Part shown: piece by piece, positions 13,806 to 22,515 of the stretch | Position numbering within the stretch: position 1 is the stretch's first letter | Layout: every line of letters starts with the position of its first letter | Origin: Candidatus Delongbacteria bacterium | GTDB lineage: Bacteria > UBA4055 | DNA: 32,402 bases | NCBI GenBank assembly: GCA_028702975.1 | Contig: JAQVNT010000002.1 | Coordinates: forward strand, 1 to 32,402 | Direction: 5' to 3' | Program-made: the position numbers and the translations under genes | The notes under the pieces: generated by a model | Databases searched by the model: none | What the model was told of the DNA's origin: nothing | What the model saw: only the letters and a program-made list of their open reading frames with translations

Positions 13806-13832
13806 GATAGTAAAATTAAAAAAGGAGAAACA

Positions 13833-14333
13833 ATGAAACATCTATTAGTACTGACAACCGTTCTCGCACTGCTTTGTTTCAGTGCTTACGGAGAGACAAA
13901 GAAAGAAGTGCCTGCGGTTGTAAAGGAAGCTTTCGCGAAAAAATTCCCAACTGCAAAAGATGTAAAATGGGACAAAGAAAATGATAAGGAATGGGGAGTT
14001 GAATTTGAGCTTGCCGGAAAAGAATTATCAGCGAACTTTGACAATGCCGGACTGTGGACTGAAACAGGCTATGAATTAGAATCAAAAGAAGTTCCTGCAG
14101 TAGTGAACGCTGCAATTACAAAAGATTTCGCAGGTTACAAGATCGAGGATGTAGCTATGTCTGAATCTAAAGACAGTAAAGTTTACGAGTTTGTACTTGA
14201 AAAAGGCAAAGATAAGCTAGAAGTTGATGTTTCACCTGATGGTAGGATCCTGAAGAAAGGGAAAAAGACCGACGAAGACGGTGAAAACGATGATGGTGAA
14301 GACGGAGAGGATGGCGAAGAAAACGATGATTAA
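13833..14333 (+). CDS. Periplasmic PepSY-like (DUF2874) protein with acidic tail
   Basis: A 166-residue exported protein. Residues 1-20 are a signal peptide ending SAYG. Two tandem PepSY-like units follow. The first is EVPAVVKEAFAKKFPTAKDV, then KWDKENDKEWGVEFEL and ANFDNAGLWTETGYEL. The second is EVPAVVNAAITKDFAGYKIE with YEFVLEKGKDKLEVDVSPDGRIL. The fold is that of DUF2874/BLIP-like proteins of Bacteroidota, commonly encoded next to two-component systems. The last 22 residues are almost purely Asp, Glu and Gly with some Asn (EDGENDDGEDGEDG), suggesting a cation-binding tail. A paralogue follows with a lysine-rich tail. ATG at 13833 with AAAGGAG is chosen over an upstream start at 13794 that lies inside the -10 region. 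A terminator ends the unit. Confidence 0.85.
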   Translation: MKHLLVLTTVLALLCFSAYGETKKEVPAVVKEAFAKKFPTAKDVKWDKENDKEWGVEFELAGKELSANFDNAGLWTETGYELESKEVPAVVNAAITKDFAGYKIEDVAMSESKDSKVYEFVLEKGKDKLEVDVSPDGRILKKGKKTDEDGENDDGEDGEDGEENDD

Positions 14334-14353
14334 ATAAAACAGCCTTGATATTA

Positions 14354-14390
14354 TTAAAAAAAGTCCTGAAAATTTTCGGGACTTTTTTTT
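14354..14390 (+). terminator. Rho-independent terminator after first PepSY-like gene
   Basis: AGTCCTGAAAA pairs with TTTTCGGGACT (one G-T wobble) with flanking A-run and T-run extending the stem, followed by a run of eight T. It lies about 25 bases after the stop codon. It separates the two PepSY-like genes into independent transcripts. Confidence 0.85.
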
Positions 14391-14517
14391 ATATTATTAT
14401 ATATCACTAAATCTGCAATACCGGAGCAAATAACTCTCTTAAGTAAAGAAAATTTATGAGGTACAAAAATTAGATATCCATGTTTTATCATAAGATCTGA
14501 TTTGTAATTAATTTAAA

Positions 14518-14552
14518 CTTCAGAATTTCTTTAGATTTGCTGAATATATCTT
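14518..14552 (+). promoter_or_regulatory. Box E: direct repeat plus -10, upstream of second PepSY-like gene
   Basis: CTTCAG (14518-14523), AATTT, CTTTAG (14529-14534), ten bases, TATATCTT (14545-14552). The spacing is identical to box D, from which it was probably duplicated with the gene. The ATG lies 30 bases downstream after AAAGGAG. Confidence 0.6.
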
Positions 14553-14582
14553 ATCAAATTTATCTTAAAAAAGGAGAAAAAA

Positions 14583-15086
14583 ATGAAACACCTGTTAGTA
14601 ATGACGACCGTTTTAGCATTTCTTTGTTTTAGTGCGTACGGTCAAACAAGCAAAGAAGTGCCTCCGATTGTTAAGGCAGCTTTTGCAAAAAAATTTCCCG
14701 GTGCAACTGATGCAAAATGGAATAATGAAGACAATAAAGATTGGGGAGCAGAATTTAAGTTGAACGGGAAAGATCTGTCCGCAAATTTCGATAATAAGGG
14801 AATGTGGGCCAAAACAAAGTATCAAATAGATTCCAAAGAAATACCTGAGGCTGTGAACAATACCATTAAAAAGGATTTCTCAGGCTACAAAATTGAAAAA
14901 TCTGAGATGACGGAATCTAAAGACACAAAAGTTTATGATTTTGTTCTTGAAAAAGCTAAAGAAAAAATCGAAGTTGTTATTGCTCACGATGGTAAAGTTG
15001 TAAAAAAAGAAGCAAAATCAGAGTCAAAAGCTATAAAAGTCGAGCCAAAAGCTGTAAAAACAGAGCCAAAAGCAGGAGGGAAATAA
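14583..15086 (+). CDS. Periplasmic PepSY-like (DUF2874) protein with lysine-rich tail
   Basis: A 167-residue paralogue of the preceding gene, with the same signal peptide (MKHLLVMTTVLAFLCFSAYG) and the same two PepSY-like units (KEVPPIVKAAFAKKFPGATD, then KEIPEAVNNTIKKDFSGYKI, with VYDFVLEKAKEKIEVVIAHDGKVV). The mature C-terminus differs completely: in place of an acidic run it has about 25 residues rich in Lys with repeated K-x-EPKA units (AIKVEPKAVKTEPKAGG). The two proteins therefore carry tails of opposite charge and could pair with each other or bind different ligands. The gene has its own box E promoter and its own terminator. Binding partner unknown; a role in dampening or feeding the neighbouring sensor is an inference from co-location. 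Confidence 0.85.
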   Translation: MKHLLVMTTVLAFLCFSAYGQTSKEVPPIVKAAFAKKFPGATDAKWNNEDNKDWGAEFKLNGKDLSANFDNKGMWAKTKYQIDSKEIPEAVNNTIKKDFSGYKIEKSEMTESKDTKVYDFVLEKAKEKIEVVIAHDGKVVKKEAKSESKAIKVEPKAVKTEPKAGGK

Positions 15087-15114
15087 ATAAAACAAGTCTT
15101 GATTAGATTTTTAT

Positions 15115-15146
15115 AAAGTCTCGGAATCTTCCGGGACTTTATTTTA
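15115..15146. terminator. Terminator between second PepSY-like gene and the convergent glycan operon
   Basis: AAAGTCTCGGAA and TTCCGGGACTTT pair (one wobble) around a 2-base loop, followed by ATTTTA on the plus strand. On the minus strand the stem is followed by TTTATAAAAA, so it may also end the convergent operon, whose true last stop lies at 15164. Confidence 0.75.
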
Positions 15147-15163
15147 CATATCATTGTCTAATA

Positions 15164-16743
15164 TCACTGAAAAAAATCTACCTTTGTTGTGTCACTTGCA
15201 AAAGTAAATTTCAAGTATCCAGCAAGCCAATCCAGATCAGAACCGTTAATAAATATAGTATTTTTATCAGGATCCTTTGCTTTGTAACCAAGTAATGCAA
15301 CTATGTAATTGCTTAATTCGTAGTGGCTTCTGATACTATCAAAAATTCCCTTATCATTTGGAAAAAGATTGAATTCTAAAAAAGGAACCGTATAAACCAG
15401 CGGATCAAAAAAGCCGTGACCCTGCTTTCCTTTCCGTTCAATAATTCTCCGTGGTCTGAAGTAAACACCATAAATGTAGGTTTATCCGATTTTTTTTTAA
15501 GATAATCGTATATTCCTTTTAGTACGGAATCAGTATATAGTACTGTATTATCGTAAGGCTCATTAAATCTTCCGAATTCTTCAGAGTAACTTCTGTAAGG
15601 AGAATGTGAACCTTTCTGATGGAGTACGATAAAATTATTATCATTTAAATTAATTTTTGAAAGCATCGAGACCAAATCTTCGTCGAGAGATGTATAAGAA
15701 TCAAGGGAAGTTTGAATATCTTCTTTATTATAATAAAAGTCTATGAACTTTTTTCCCAGAATATTGTCAATAACAGATAATTCTTTTTCGGTTTGATTAG
15801 AGATGAACCATGTTATAAAGCCGTTGTTCTTTGCCAGTTTAAAAAGATTATTATCCATATTCAAATCGTTACACGGCTGCTTAATACGGTTTAACAATGT
15901 ATTAAAACTTGTTTTAGTCATAGTTCCGCCGGAATAAATATTTTTTGATAGAACTGATCGTGTAGAACTAAGTGAATCGATAAATGGTGTTGTATTTACT
16001 TCATAACCGTTAATTGAAAGTTTGTCCCATCTTAATGATTCTCCCACTACAAAAATTATATTTCTATCAGGGAGCTTTTCAACTAAGACAGGCTTTTCAG
16101 ATAATATGGTTTCAGGCAAATCATTTCGTGTAATCTTCTTATATAATATTCCACCTATAAAATAGTTCAGACTTCTAACAGAATTGTCGTAAGAATGCTG
16201 ATACTTTGAAGGATAAATAGCCTTCGCTTGCCAGTGGAGGAGGCTTTTTCCGCTGTTAATATATGAAAATGTCACAAAGAAGTTGATTAATATGGCTACT
16301 GTTATCAGTATATAAGAATGTTTAAAACCGATAAGTCTGTCACCGATCTTTTTATTAAAAAAGAAAACTGAAATTATTGAGACTATGAAAAGAAGTATCG
16401 GGAAGATCATTACATCTATCTCGGGGAAAAAAGATTCCATAACTTCGGGTACACTTTCGAAAAAAAGAAGAAAAGCTATCGGCGGCAACAGATTACCAAA
16501 ATACTGAAAATACAGATGTTGGATTAATATAGATACTAAGACAATTAAAGTGAGGATGAATCTTAATCTGAAATTTCTTATAAAGCTTAGAAGCAAAGCT
16601 GTTACAACCGGAAAGAAAAAAGTACCTTTTCCGACAACAATTTCAAACGAATTATTATACATTGAAAACAGCAGGTCCTCTGACACAAAAATTGCTGTAT
16701 AAATTAAAATGAATAATATATTATTTATTACTAACCGATACAT
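15164..16743 (-). pseudogene. Phosphoethanolamine transferase-like (EptA/CptA type) gene with a frameshift near the 3' end
   Basis: The first 436 or so residues read as a five-helix membrane domain plus a periplasmic alkaline-phosphatase-like domain: FVVGESLRWDKLSINGYEVN with Glu235, the Thr-rich catalytic segment SGGTMTKTSFNTLL, LHQKGSHSPY, and FTSDHGELL (Asp430-His431). These are the metal and nucleophile sites of enzymes that move phosphoethanolamine onto lipid A or core sugars. Directly after DHGELL the frame runs out to an unrelated stop at 15376. One base out of frame, from about 15425 to TGA at 15164, the family sequence resumes: GKQGHGFFDPLVYTVPFLEF and about 80 further residues. The conserved GHG metal-ligand region is thus out of frame. 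Restored length is about 526 residues, normal for the family. Start overlaps the previous gene by 23 bases. Confidence 0.82.
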
Positions 16744-17785
16744 TGAATTCCAAGAGCTTATCTATTATTTTATTTGCCATTCTTTTACCCGCAGTTCCAT
16801 CTAGTGCAAAAAACATGGTTTCATTAGCATTTTTTCGTTCCGACGATTTTTCATCAGGATTATCCAAACATTTTTCGATCGCCCCTTCAATTTCAGAAAA
16901 ATTATCTATCTGAATTGATATCGAACTTAACATAATAATTATTTCAGGTATCGTCCTCAAGCTCTCAGGAACTTTAAATGTGATAAGCGGTTTATCAAAC
17001 GCACAGAATTCTCCGATCAATGAATTATAATCACCGACCATAACATCTGCAATCATTAAATAATCTGTTATATCATGATCTTCAATGAAATATGTTTTAG
17101 GAATATTTCTTAGTTTTTCTACTTTAGATTTCTCTGTCCATGTATGAACCGTAAGGAGTATATTATATTTATCAGTTAACAAATGAACATTGTCTATCCA
17201 TTTATCTAGTTGAGATAACCCGTCAATATTCCATGTTGATGTAAAAAGAACAGTTTTTTTATTTCTGTCTATTTTGCTCTTATCCCTAAGTTTTTCAAGT
17301 AGTTCTGGAGTAATTGTACCGTCAAAAGCTTTATCAAGCTTAGGATATCCAATTGCATAAGTTGTTTTTATTCCCAATTTCTCTGCGTTTTCGACCTGTT
17401 TATTACTGGAAACAAAATAAATATTAAAATTATTATATGTCTTTGGATTTGTCCATTTTTTAAATTGATAAAGACCATGATCGAATCCAAACTTAACAAT
17501 TTTATTTACAGGAAATTTATATGGCGTATGCCGAGCCATGATAACAGCTTTAGGAAATACAGGCATACAAATGTAATCAATGCCAATTTCTTTTAAATAT
17601 TTTTTCGTTTTTCTATTTTTTGCGACAATTTTTATCTCTGGTAGATATTTCTTCACTGGCATGAACATTTCATAATCTAACGGATCAGCACAATAAAAAA
17701 CAATTGGCTCAAGCTTATTAAAGAGTTTTACGATATACCATACTGCTATGTAAGGATATTTATAAATTAAATTAGAAAAATTCAT
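16721..17785 (-). CDS. CDP-glycerol:glycan glycerophosphotransferase-like protein (TagB/TagF family)
   Basis: A 354-residue GT-B-like transferase of PF04464. Family marks are FGFDHGLYQF (conserved HG at 103-104), KTVLFTSTWN (178-186), NILLTVHTW (His214) and the strong nucleotide-binding DVMVGDYNSLIGEF (247-260). These enzymes use CDP-glycerol to add phosphoglycerol units; in Gram-positives they build teichoic acid, in Gram-negatives they decorate capsule or lipopolysaccharide. A TagD-like CDP-glycerol synthase lies in the same operon, which supports the donor. The start overlaps the heptosyltransferase stop as ATGA. There is no long coiled or membrane-binding extension, so single-residue priming or decoration is more likely than polymerisation. 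A diverged, TAG-interrupted relative lies at 4850-5950. Confidence 0.82.
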   Translation of the reverse strand: MNFSNLIYKYPYIAVWYIVKLFNKLEPIVFYCADPLDYEMFMPVKKYLPEIKIVAKNRKTKKYLKEIGIDYICMPVFPKAVIMARHTPYKFPVNKIVKFGFDHGLYQFKKWTNPKTYNNFNIYFVSSNKQVENAEKLGIKTTYAIGYPKLDKAFDGTITPELLEKLRDKSKIDRNKKTVLFTSTWNIDGLSQLDKWIDNVHLLTDKYNILLTVHTWTEKSKVEKLRNIPKTYFIEDHDITDYLMIADVMVGDYNSLIGEFCAFDKPLITFKVPESLRTIPEIIIMLSSISIQIDNFSEIEGAIEKCLDNPDEKSSERKNANETMFFALDGTAGKRMANKIIDKLLEFNVSVSNK

Positions 17786-18801
17786 TTGTAAGTTCCGTTC
17801 AGGTTTTTTAGAATTATAGTTAAAACATAATCAGGAGTAATATTCCTCATACAGTTGTGATGACCCAGCGGACACTTTTTGCCGCCGTGGCTTCCGCAAG
17901 GTCTGCAGTCAAGATCAATTTCAATTACAATATCATTTTCTCGAAAAGGCGAATAGCCGATATTTTTTACAGTAGGACCGAAAAAAGATAAAACATCGGT
18001 CTTTACAGCATTAGCTATGTGAAGAACTCCGCTGTCATTGGTAATTGCCAGATCACATTTTGAGATTACTGCAGCTGATTCAAGAACCGAAAGAGTTCCG
18101 GCCAAATTAATACAATTTATTTCAGATTTAACTTCTTCACACAAGGTTCTTTCATTTTTGCTGCCGATCAAAACTACTTTGAAATTCATGGAAGTAAGAA
18201 AGTTGATAAGGGTCTTATAATATTTCTGAGGCCATCTTTTAGTAAACCATACAGATCCAGGAGAAATAGCGATAGTCTTGGAATTTTGTAATTTTAATTC
18301 ACTGAGCAGTCCATCAGCTTTCAAAAACATATCCGATGACGGAAATAATTCGGTCTGTATATTAAATTTCTCGTCAGAAAAAATAGACAAAAGTTGAAGA
18401 TTCTTTGAAATTTTCAGAATATTATTCTCATGAGGTACTTTATCAGTAAGAAACAATCGGGCAAGTCTGCGGTCGAATCCGATCCTTCTCGGTATTTTCG
18501 CAAATAGCATGAGCATTGCATTAGTAATTGAACTGTGTGGCGAGACCGCCATATCGTAATTTTCTTTCTTCAATTCTCTTAAAGCTTTAAAAAAAGAACA
18601 AATCTTATTTTTTCTTTTATCTAACGATATAATTTTACGGATATTCGGATTGTTTTCGAGTACACCGGATGTTTGCGGGATAACTAAAACATCAATGTGT
18701 GAACCGGGATAAATGTTTTTTAATGATCTTAACAAAGGAGTTATCAGAATAACATCTCCAAGAAAAGCAGTTTGTATTACAAGTATCTTTTTATAATTCA
18801 C
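17782..18801 (-). CDS. Glycosyltransferase family 9, ADP-heptose:LPS heptosyltransferase II-like
   Basis: A 339-residue GT9 protein. N-terminal domain: ILVIQTAFLGDVILITPLLR and DVLVIPQTSGVLENNPNI. C-terminal domain: TIAISPGSVWFTKRWPQKYY, VVLIGSKNE and the donor-binding CDLAITNDSGVLHIANAV with SFFGPT, as in WaaF. A cysteine cluster at the end (CRPCGSHGGKKCPLGHHNCM) is common in the WaaF branch. It would transfer L-glycero-D-manno-heptose to the inner core at the cytoplasmic face, which indicates a heptose-containing lipo-oligosaccharide. The start is GTG, overlapping the preceding stop by one base (TAGTG). Confidence 0.85.
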   Translation of the reverse strand: MNYKKILVIQTAFLGDVILITPLLRSLKNIYPGSHIDVLVIPQTSGVLENNPNIRKIISLDKRKNKICSFFKALRELKKENYDMAVSPHSSITNAMLMLFAKIPRRIGFDRRLARLFLTDKVPHENNILKISKNLQLLSIFSDEKFNIQTELFPSSDMFLKADGLLSELKLQNSKTIAISPGSVWFTKRWPQKYYKTLINFLTSMNFKVVLIGSKNERTLCEEVKSEINCINLAGTLSVLESAAVISKCDLAITNDSGVLHIANAVKTDVLSFFGPTVKNIGYSPFRENDIVIEIDLDCRPCGSHGGKKCPLGHHNCMRNITPDYVLTIILKNLNGTYK

Positions 18802-19901
18802 TAGTTTAATCCCAGTAATTTTTCATATAATTTAATATTCTTTTCTACATATTTATCAATATCAAACTCTTTCACATATTCAAAAGAATTGATCCCTATA
18901 AGTTTTCTCTTATTTTCATCATTTATCAGACTAATAATTGCTTCAGCCAGTTTTTCGTGATTTTCTTTTTCTACAAGTAAACCGTTCTCATTATGTTTGA
19001 TAATCTCAGGAATTCCCCCTGTGTTCGTTCCTACAACAGGTAGCCCCACAGACATAGCATCCAGTATTGACGAGCCAAGACCTTCTAGTTTCGAAGCTAA
19101 AACAAAAATATCACATATTTTCAAGAATTGACCTACATCTTTTCTAAAACCGGCAAAAATAAATTTATTGCCCAATTTTAACTTACTTGCTAACTCTTTG
19201 ATTTCTTCTTCTTTCTGACCATTACCATAAGCACAAAAAATAACATTATTAATTTTATCAGTGACAATTTTTGCTGCATTTAATAAATTAGGGTAATCTT
19301 TATGTCCTGTTAAAGCTGCTACAGTGCCAATTAAGAATACATTGCCTTCAATACCTAATGTTTCTTTTAATTTAGGGTCTATTTTTAATTTTCTGAATTT
19401 GTTAATATCGACACCATCATAAATTGTAATAATTTTATTTTCATCTACACCGTCTTCTAACAACACTCTCTTAACTCCATCAGAGACAGTTACAATTTTA
19501 TCCAGAAATCTATTTTTATACTTAAAATTGCTAAAGAAATTATTCTTCAAATGAAAATCAACTCTACGGACACCAATTATTCTAATTTTATGAAAAAAAA
19601 ATTTAACTAACAAACCAATTGTCAAAGCATGTGCTGAATGAAGATGAAGAATATTGATTTTGTGCTTTCTACAATAAACTGAAATGTTAAATGCTGAAAT
19701 AATATCAAGCTCTCCTAACATTTTAAAAGTTTTATAAGGTAATGCATTGCTTTTTAAATATTTTTCAAAAGAAGAATCAGGTTTACAAAAAAGAATTGAT
19801 TTATACCCTTTTTTCAGCAAACCTTCATGTAGATAAGCGGCCTGCTGCTGACCTCCTCTCCATTCAATTCCGGTATCAATATGTCCGATAATTAATTCCA
19901 T
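18801..19901 (-). CDS. Glycosyltransferase family 4 (GT-B)
   Basis: A 366-residue GT4 enzyme. N-terminal acceptor domain with IDTGIEWRGGQQQAAYLHEG and LHLHSAHA; C-terminal donor domain beginning with FLIGTVAALTGHKDYPNLL and containing FAGFRKDVGQFL and the EX7E-like EGLGSSILDAMSVGLPVVGT, followed by GGIPEIIKHNENGLLV. The sugar and acceptor are not identifiable; the GGQQ opening is common among enzymes adding core or O-antigen sugars. It lies 11 bases downstream of the LtaS-like gene and touches the heptosyltransferase gene. Confidence 0.85.
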   Translation of the reverse strand: MELIIGHIDTGIEWRGGQQQAAYLHEGLLKKGYKSILFCKPDSSFEKYLKSNALPYKTFKMLGELDIISAFNISVYCRKHKINILHLHSAHALTIGLLVKFFFHKIRIIGVRRVDFHLKNNFFSNFKYKNRFLDKIVTVSDGVKRVLLEDGVDENKIITIYDGVDINKFRKLKIDPKLKETLGIEGNVFLIGTVAALTGHKDYPNLLNAAKIVTDKINNVIFCAYGNGQKEEEIKELASKLKLGNKFIFAGFRKDVGQFLKICDIFVLASKLEGLGSSILDAMSVGLPVVGTNTGGIPEIIKHNENGLLVEKENHEKLAEAIISLINDENKRKLIGINSFEYVKEFDIDKYVEKNIKLYEKLLGLN

Positions 19902-19912
19902 AATCCATTTTA

Positions 19913-21763
19913 CTAATAATTAATAATATTTTCAGTTAGAAACTGTAAAAAAGCTAATCCTTTTATTTTTAGCGAATCGCATTCACTAGAAACTCCTCTA
20001 TAAGATGCTTCTTTAGTATCTAAATTGTAAGTAACAGAATTTATACCATCAATAATTCCAAATCCATGATCAAAGCTATAATAAGCAAAGTTGTTATAAT
20101 ATTTATTAAAGAGGTTTTTACTGAAAATAAAGTCATTATTATCGTCAATCTTAAGCTGTTTTAATAATGTTTTAGGAAAATCGAATTGAGAAGCAGTCTG
20201 ATCATAACTTACACCAGTATATTCATTTTTTAGAACACTACCGAATAGTATTAAAGGGATCTTATGCCTAAGAGGCTCATTAAAATTTCTCTTATTAGGA
20301 TATTTCTCTGCATGATCAGCAGATACAATAAATAGTGTATTATTATACCAACTTTTTTTACTTGCACAATCAATAAACTTTCTGAGTGCTTTGTCTGTGC
20401 AGTGAATTGTATTCTTATATCGGGAAACTATATCATCCTGTTTAAAAATCTTTTCAACATTTGCATTAAAAGGTGTATGACTAACAGATGTCAATGATAC
20501 AGAAAAGAAAGGTTCCTTTTTTTCATCAAGTATATTTAACAGACTTTCATATAGTAGATCATCGGTTTTTTCAAAGTTGTTAAAGTCAATAGACATTTTT
20601 TTAAATCTCTCCCTGTCATAAATATCATCAAAGCCGCCTAATTTTAAATATTCGTCAGTTCTAGAATAATCAAGGTTACCGCGATATGTGAATAAAGTAC
20701 AATAGCCGTAATTCTTTAATATATTTCCAATATTTGGTAAATAAATTATTTTGTTAGATTCCCTTAAAATTGATGATTTAGGTTGTGAAGGAAAACCGCT
20801 TAGTAATGAAACTAAACCTTGTTCAGTTCTGTAGCCGGTTGCATAAAAATCAGAAAATACCAGACTATTTATAGCTAAGCTGTCCAAATATGGAGTTACA
20901 GATTCTTTATTTCCGAAATATTGTAAATTCTCAGCACTCATACTTTCGATGAGTATAATAATTATATTAGGTCTTGACAAATTCAAAATGTATTCGGTTG
21001 TATCTTTAGAAGTACTTGAAAATGTCTTAAAAATATTTTCGGCATCGGTTTTATTAAAGAATGTATAAGGGTTTGTGAAATCATTATCTTTGAAAATTGA
21101 GATAAAATTCCATACCGGATTTAAAGTTGTGAGGTTAAGAATTCTACTATTAGAAAAGTAAATTGAACTCTTTCCGATAGGATTATTTCCAACTCCGCCT
21201 CTAAGCCCAATGACTATAAGCGGAATTAATAGAAGATTCACTACCATACCATATTTTTTACTTTCTTTAAAAAGGTCTTTTTGATTTCTAAAGAGATATT
21301 TATAAAAATATGCAAATATTCCTGAACATAAAATGAAGTAAATAATAAGTGGTATTAAATTAACTGCCGTAGAGTACTCAATTGCTACTCCGGGTGCAGC
21401 CAGGTACGACAAAGCTCTTGCATTAATTCTTGATTCCCAAGTTTGAGTAAGCGCAGCATCAAAAATATTCAGGACAGAGGATAGAATTATGAAAAACATA
21501 CTAATAATGAGAACTGAATTAAAATACAGATTCCACTTATTAAAATAATTAAAAAATAGGAACAATAATACCAATAGAGCAAATATATAGGAAATTACAG
21601 AGAAATCCATTCTCAGTGCAACTAAAAAACTCTTTAAAATAAGTTGGTATTTTTCATCTTCGATATTGTCAAAATTATTTAGCAAAAAGAATATTCTGTG
21701 ACTTAAAAACAATGTTATCCAGAAAATAATGTGTTTAATATAAAATACAAGGGTGCTTTTCAT
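19913..21763 (-). CDS. LTA synthase-family (LtaS/MdoB-like) membrane sulfatase-fold transferase
   Basis: A 616-residue protein: five hydrophobic helices in the first 190 residues, then an extracytoplasmic alkaline-phosphatase-like domain. Metal and catalytic sites of the LtaS family are in place: NIIIILIESMSAENL (Glu273), YATGYRTEQGLVSLLSG with the catalytic Thr313, SVSHTPFNA (His429), and FIVSADHAEKYP (Asp483-His484). In Gram-positives this family polymerises glycerol phosphate from phosphatidylglycerol; in Gram-negatives, relatives (OpgB/MdoB) put phosphoglycerol on periplasmic glucans. Here it probably adds phosphoglycerol or phosphoethanolamine to the lipo-oligosaccharide in the periplasm. 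It overlaps the upstream glycosyltransferase by ATGA. Confidence 0.85.
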   Translation of the reverse strand: MKSTLVFYIKHIIFWITLFLSHRIFFLLNNFDNIEDEKYQLILKSFLVALRMDFSVISYIFALLVLLFLFFNYFNKWNLYFNSVLIISMFFIILSSVLNIFDAALTQTWESRINARALSYLAAPGVAIEYSTAVNLIPLIIYFILCSGIFAYFYKYLFRNQKDLFKESKKYGMVVNLLLIPLIVIGLRGGVGNNPIGKSSIYFSNSRILNLTTLNPVWNFISIFKDNDFTNPYTFFNKTDAENIFKTFSSTSKDTTEYILNLSRPNIIIILIESMSAENLQYFGNKESVTPYLDSLAINSLVFSDFYATGYRTEQGLVSLLSGFPSQPKSSILRESNKIIYLPNIGNILKNYGYCTLFTYRGNLDYSRTDEYLKLGGFDDIYDRERFKKMSIDFNNFEKTDDLLYESLLNILDEKKEPFFSVSLTSVSHTPFNANVEKIFKQDDIVSRYKNTIHCTDKALRKFIDCASKKSWYNNTLFIVSADHAEKYPNKRNFNEPLRHKIPLILFGSVLKNEYTGVSYDQTASQFDFPKTLLKQLKIDDNNDFIFSKNLFNKYYNNFAYYSFDHGFGIIDGINSVTYNLDTKEASYRGVSSECDSLKIKGLAFLQFLTENIINY

Positions 21764-22515
21764 TTTATAGTGCGCCTTTTTTCCCAGAGTTTAGAGTATT
21801 TAAGAAATATGTAATACGAAGAATTGATTGATAATATAAAACCTTCAATACCATCCATAAAACCTAACTTAAGTATATACATTTTGAAGAACCCCCAGAA
21901 AGCCCTGAAAAGTCCTCCGATTAAAGTGTAACTCTTTGAATTGAGAAACATATTTTCTGCACTCAAAGTAGTATATTGATTGATTTTGTTAACATGGTGG
22001 GTAATATTCTGATAAGTATAATGAAACATTACTTCCTCGATAACTCCAATATTACCGTTTTCGATCTTAACGGACTCATGAACAAGCTTTTCGTTGAATC
22101 TCCCTTTATTTTTATCGAAGAGCCTGAGAGTATAATCTTTATCCCACCCGCAATGTTTGATCATTTTTCCAAGATAGAACGAACTTCTTTTAATTTTATA
22201 TCCTGAAACTTCAGGATTATTCAATATCGTTTCAATTTTAAATTTTAAAGGTTCAGTTATAACTTCATCCGCATCAAGAACTAAAACCCAATCATTTCTG
22301 CAATTATCAACAGCTAATTGTTTAGTTTTTGCGAATCCGAGCCAATCAGTCAAAATGATTTTGCAATTGTGTTCTGTGCATATATCAATAGTTTTATCGG
22401 TAGAACCGGAATCAACAACAATAATTTCATCTGCCCACGAAACAGAATTTAAACATCTGCCTATGTTCAGTTCCTCATTTTTGGTTATTATTGCTATAGA
22501 AAGCTTATTATTCAT
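21760..22515 (-). CDS. Glycosyltransferase family 2, WaaE/KdtX-like
   Basis: A 251-residue GT2 enzyme with the pattern of the LPS core beta-glucosyltransferase WaaE: LSIAIITKNEELNIGRCLNS, DEIIVVDSGSTDKT, AKTKQLAVDNCRNDWVLVLD and the metal-binding DADE, then FNEKLVHESV and a C-terminal hydrophobic stretch. The first ATG with a suitable upstream GGA is at 22515, overlapping the upstream gene by 8 bases; a TTG at 22533 would add six residues not seen in the family. It probably adds a hexose to inner-core heptose, a fitting partner for the GT9 enzyme in the operon. Confidence 0.85.
   Translation of the reverse strand: MNNKLSIAIITKNEELNIGRCLNSVSWADEIIVVDSGSTDKTIDICTEHNCKIILTDWLGFAKTKQLAVDNCRNDWVLVLDADEVITEPLKFKIETILNNPEVSGYKIKRSSFYLGKMIKHCGWDKDYTLRLFDKNKGRFNEKLVHESVKIENGNIGVIEEVMFHYTYQNITHHVNKINQYTTLSAENMFLNSKSYTLIGGLFRAFWGFFKMYILKLGFMDGIEGFILSINSSYYIFLKYSKLWEKRRTIK

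Noticed and set aside
15410..15430. Programmed -1 frameshifting in the phosphoethanolamine-transferase-like gene
   Set aside because: There is no X-XXY-YYZ slippery heptamer in the right frame at the junction and no clear downstream hairpin was seen; a one-base deletion fits better.
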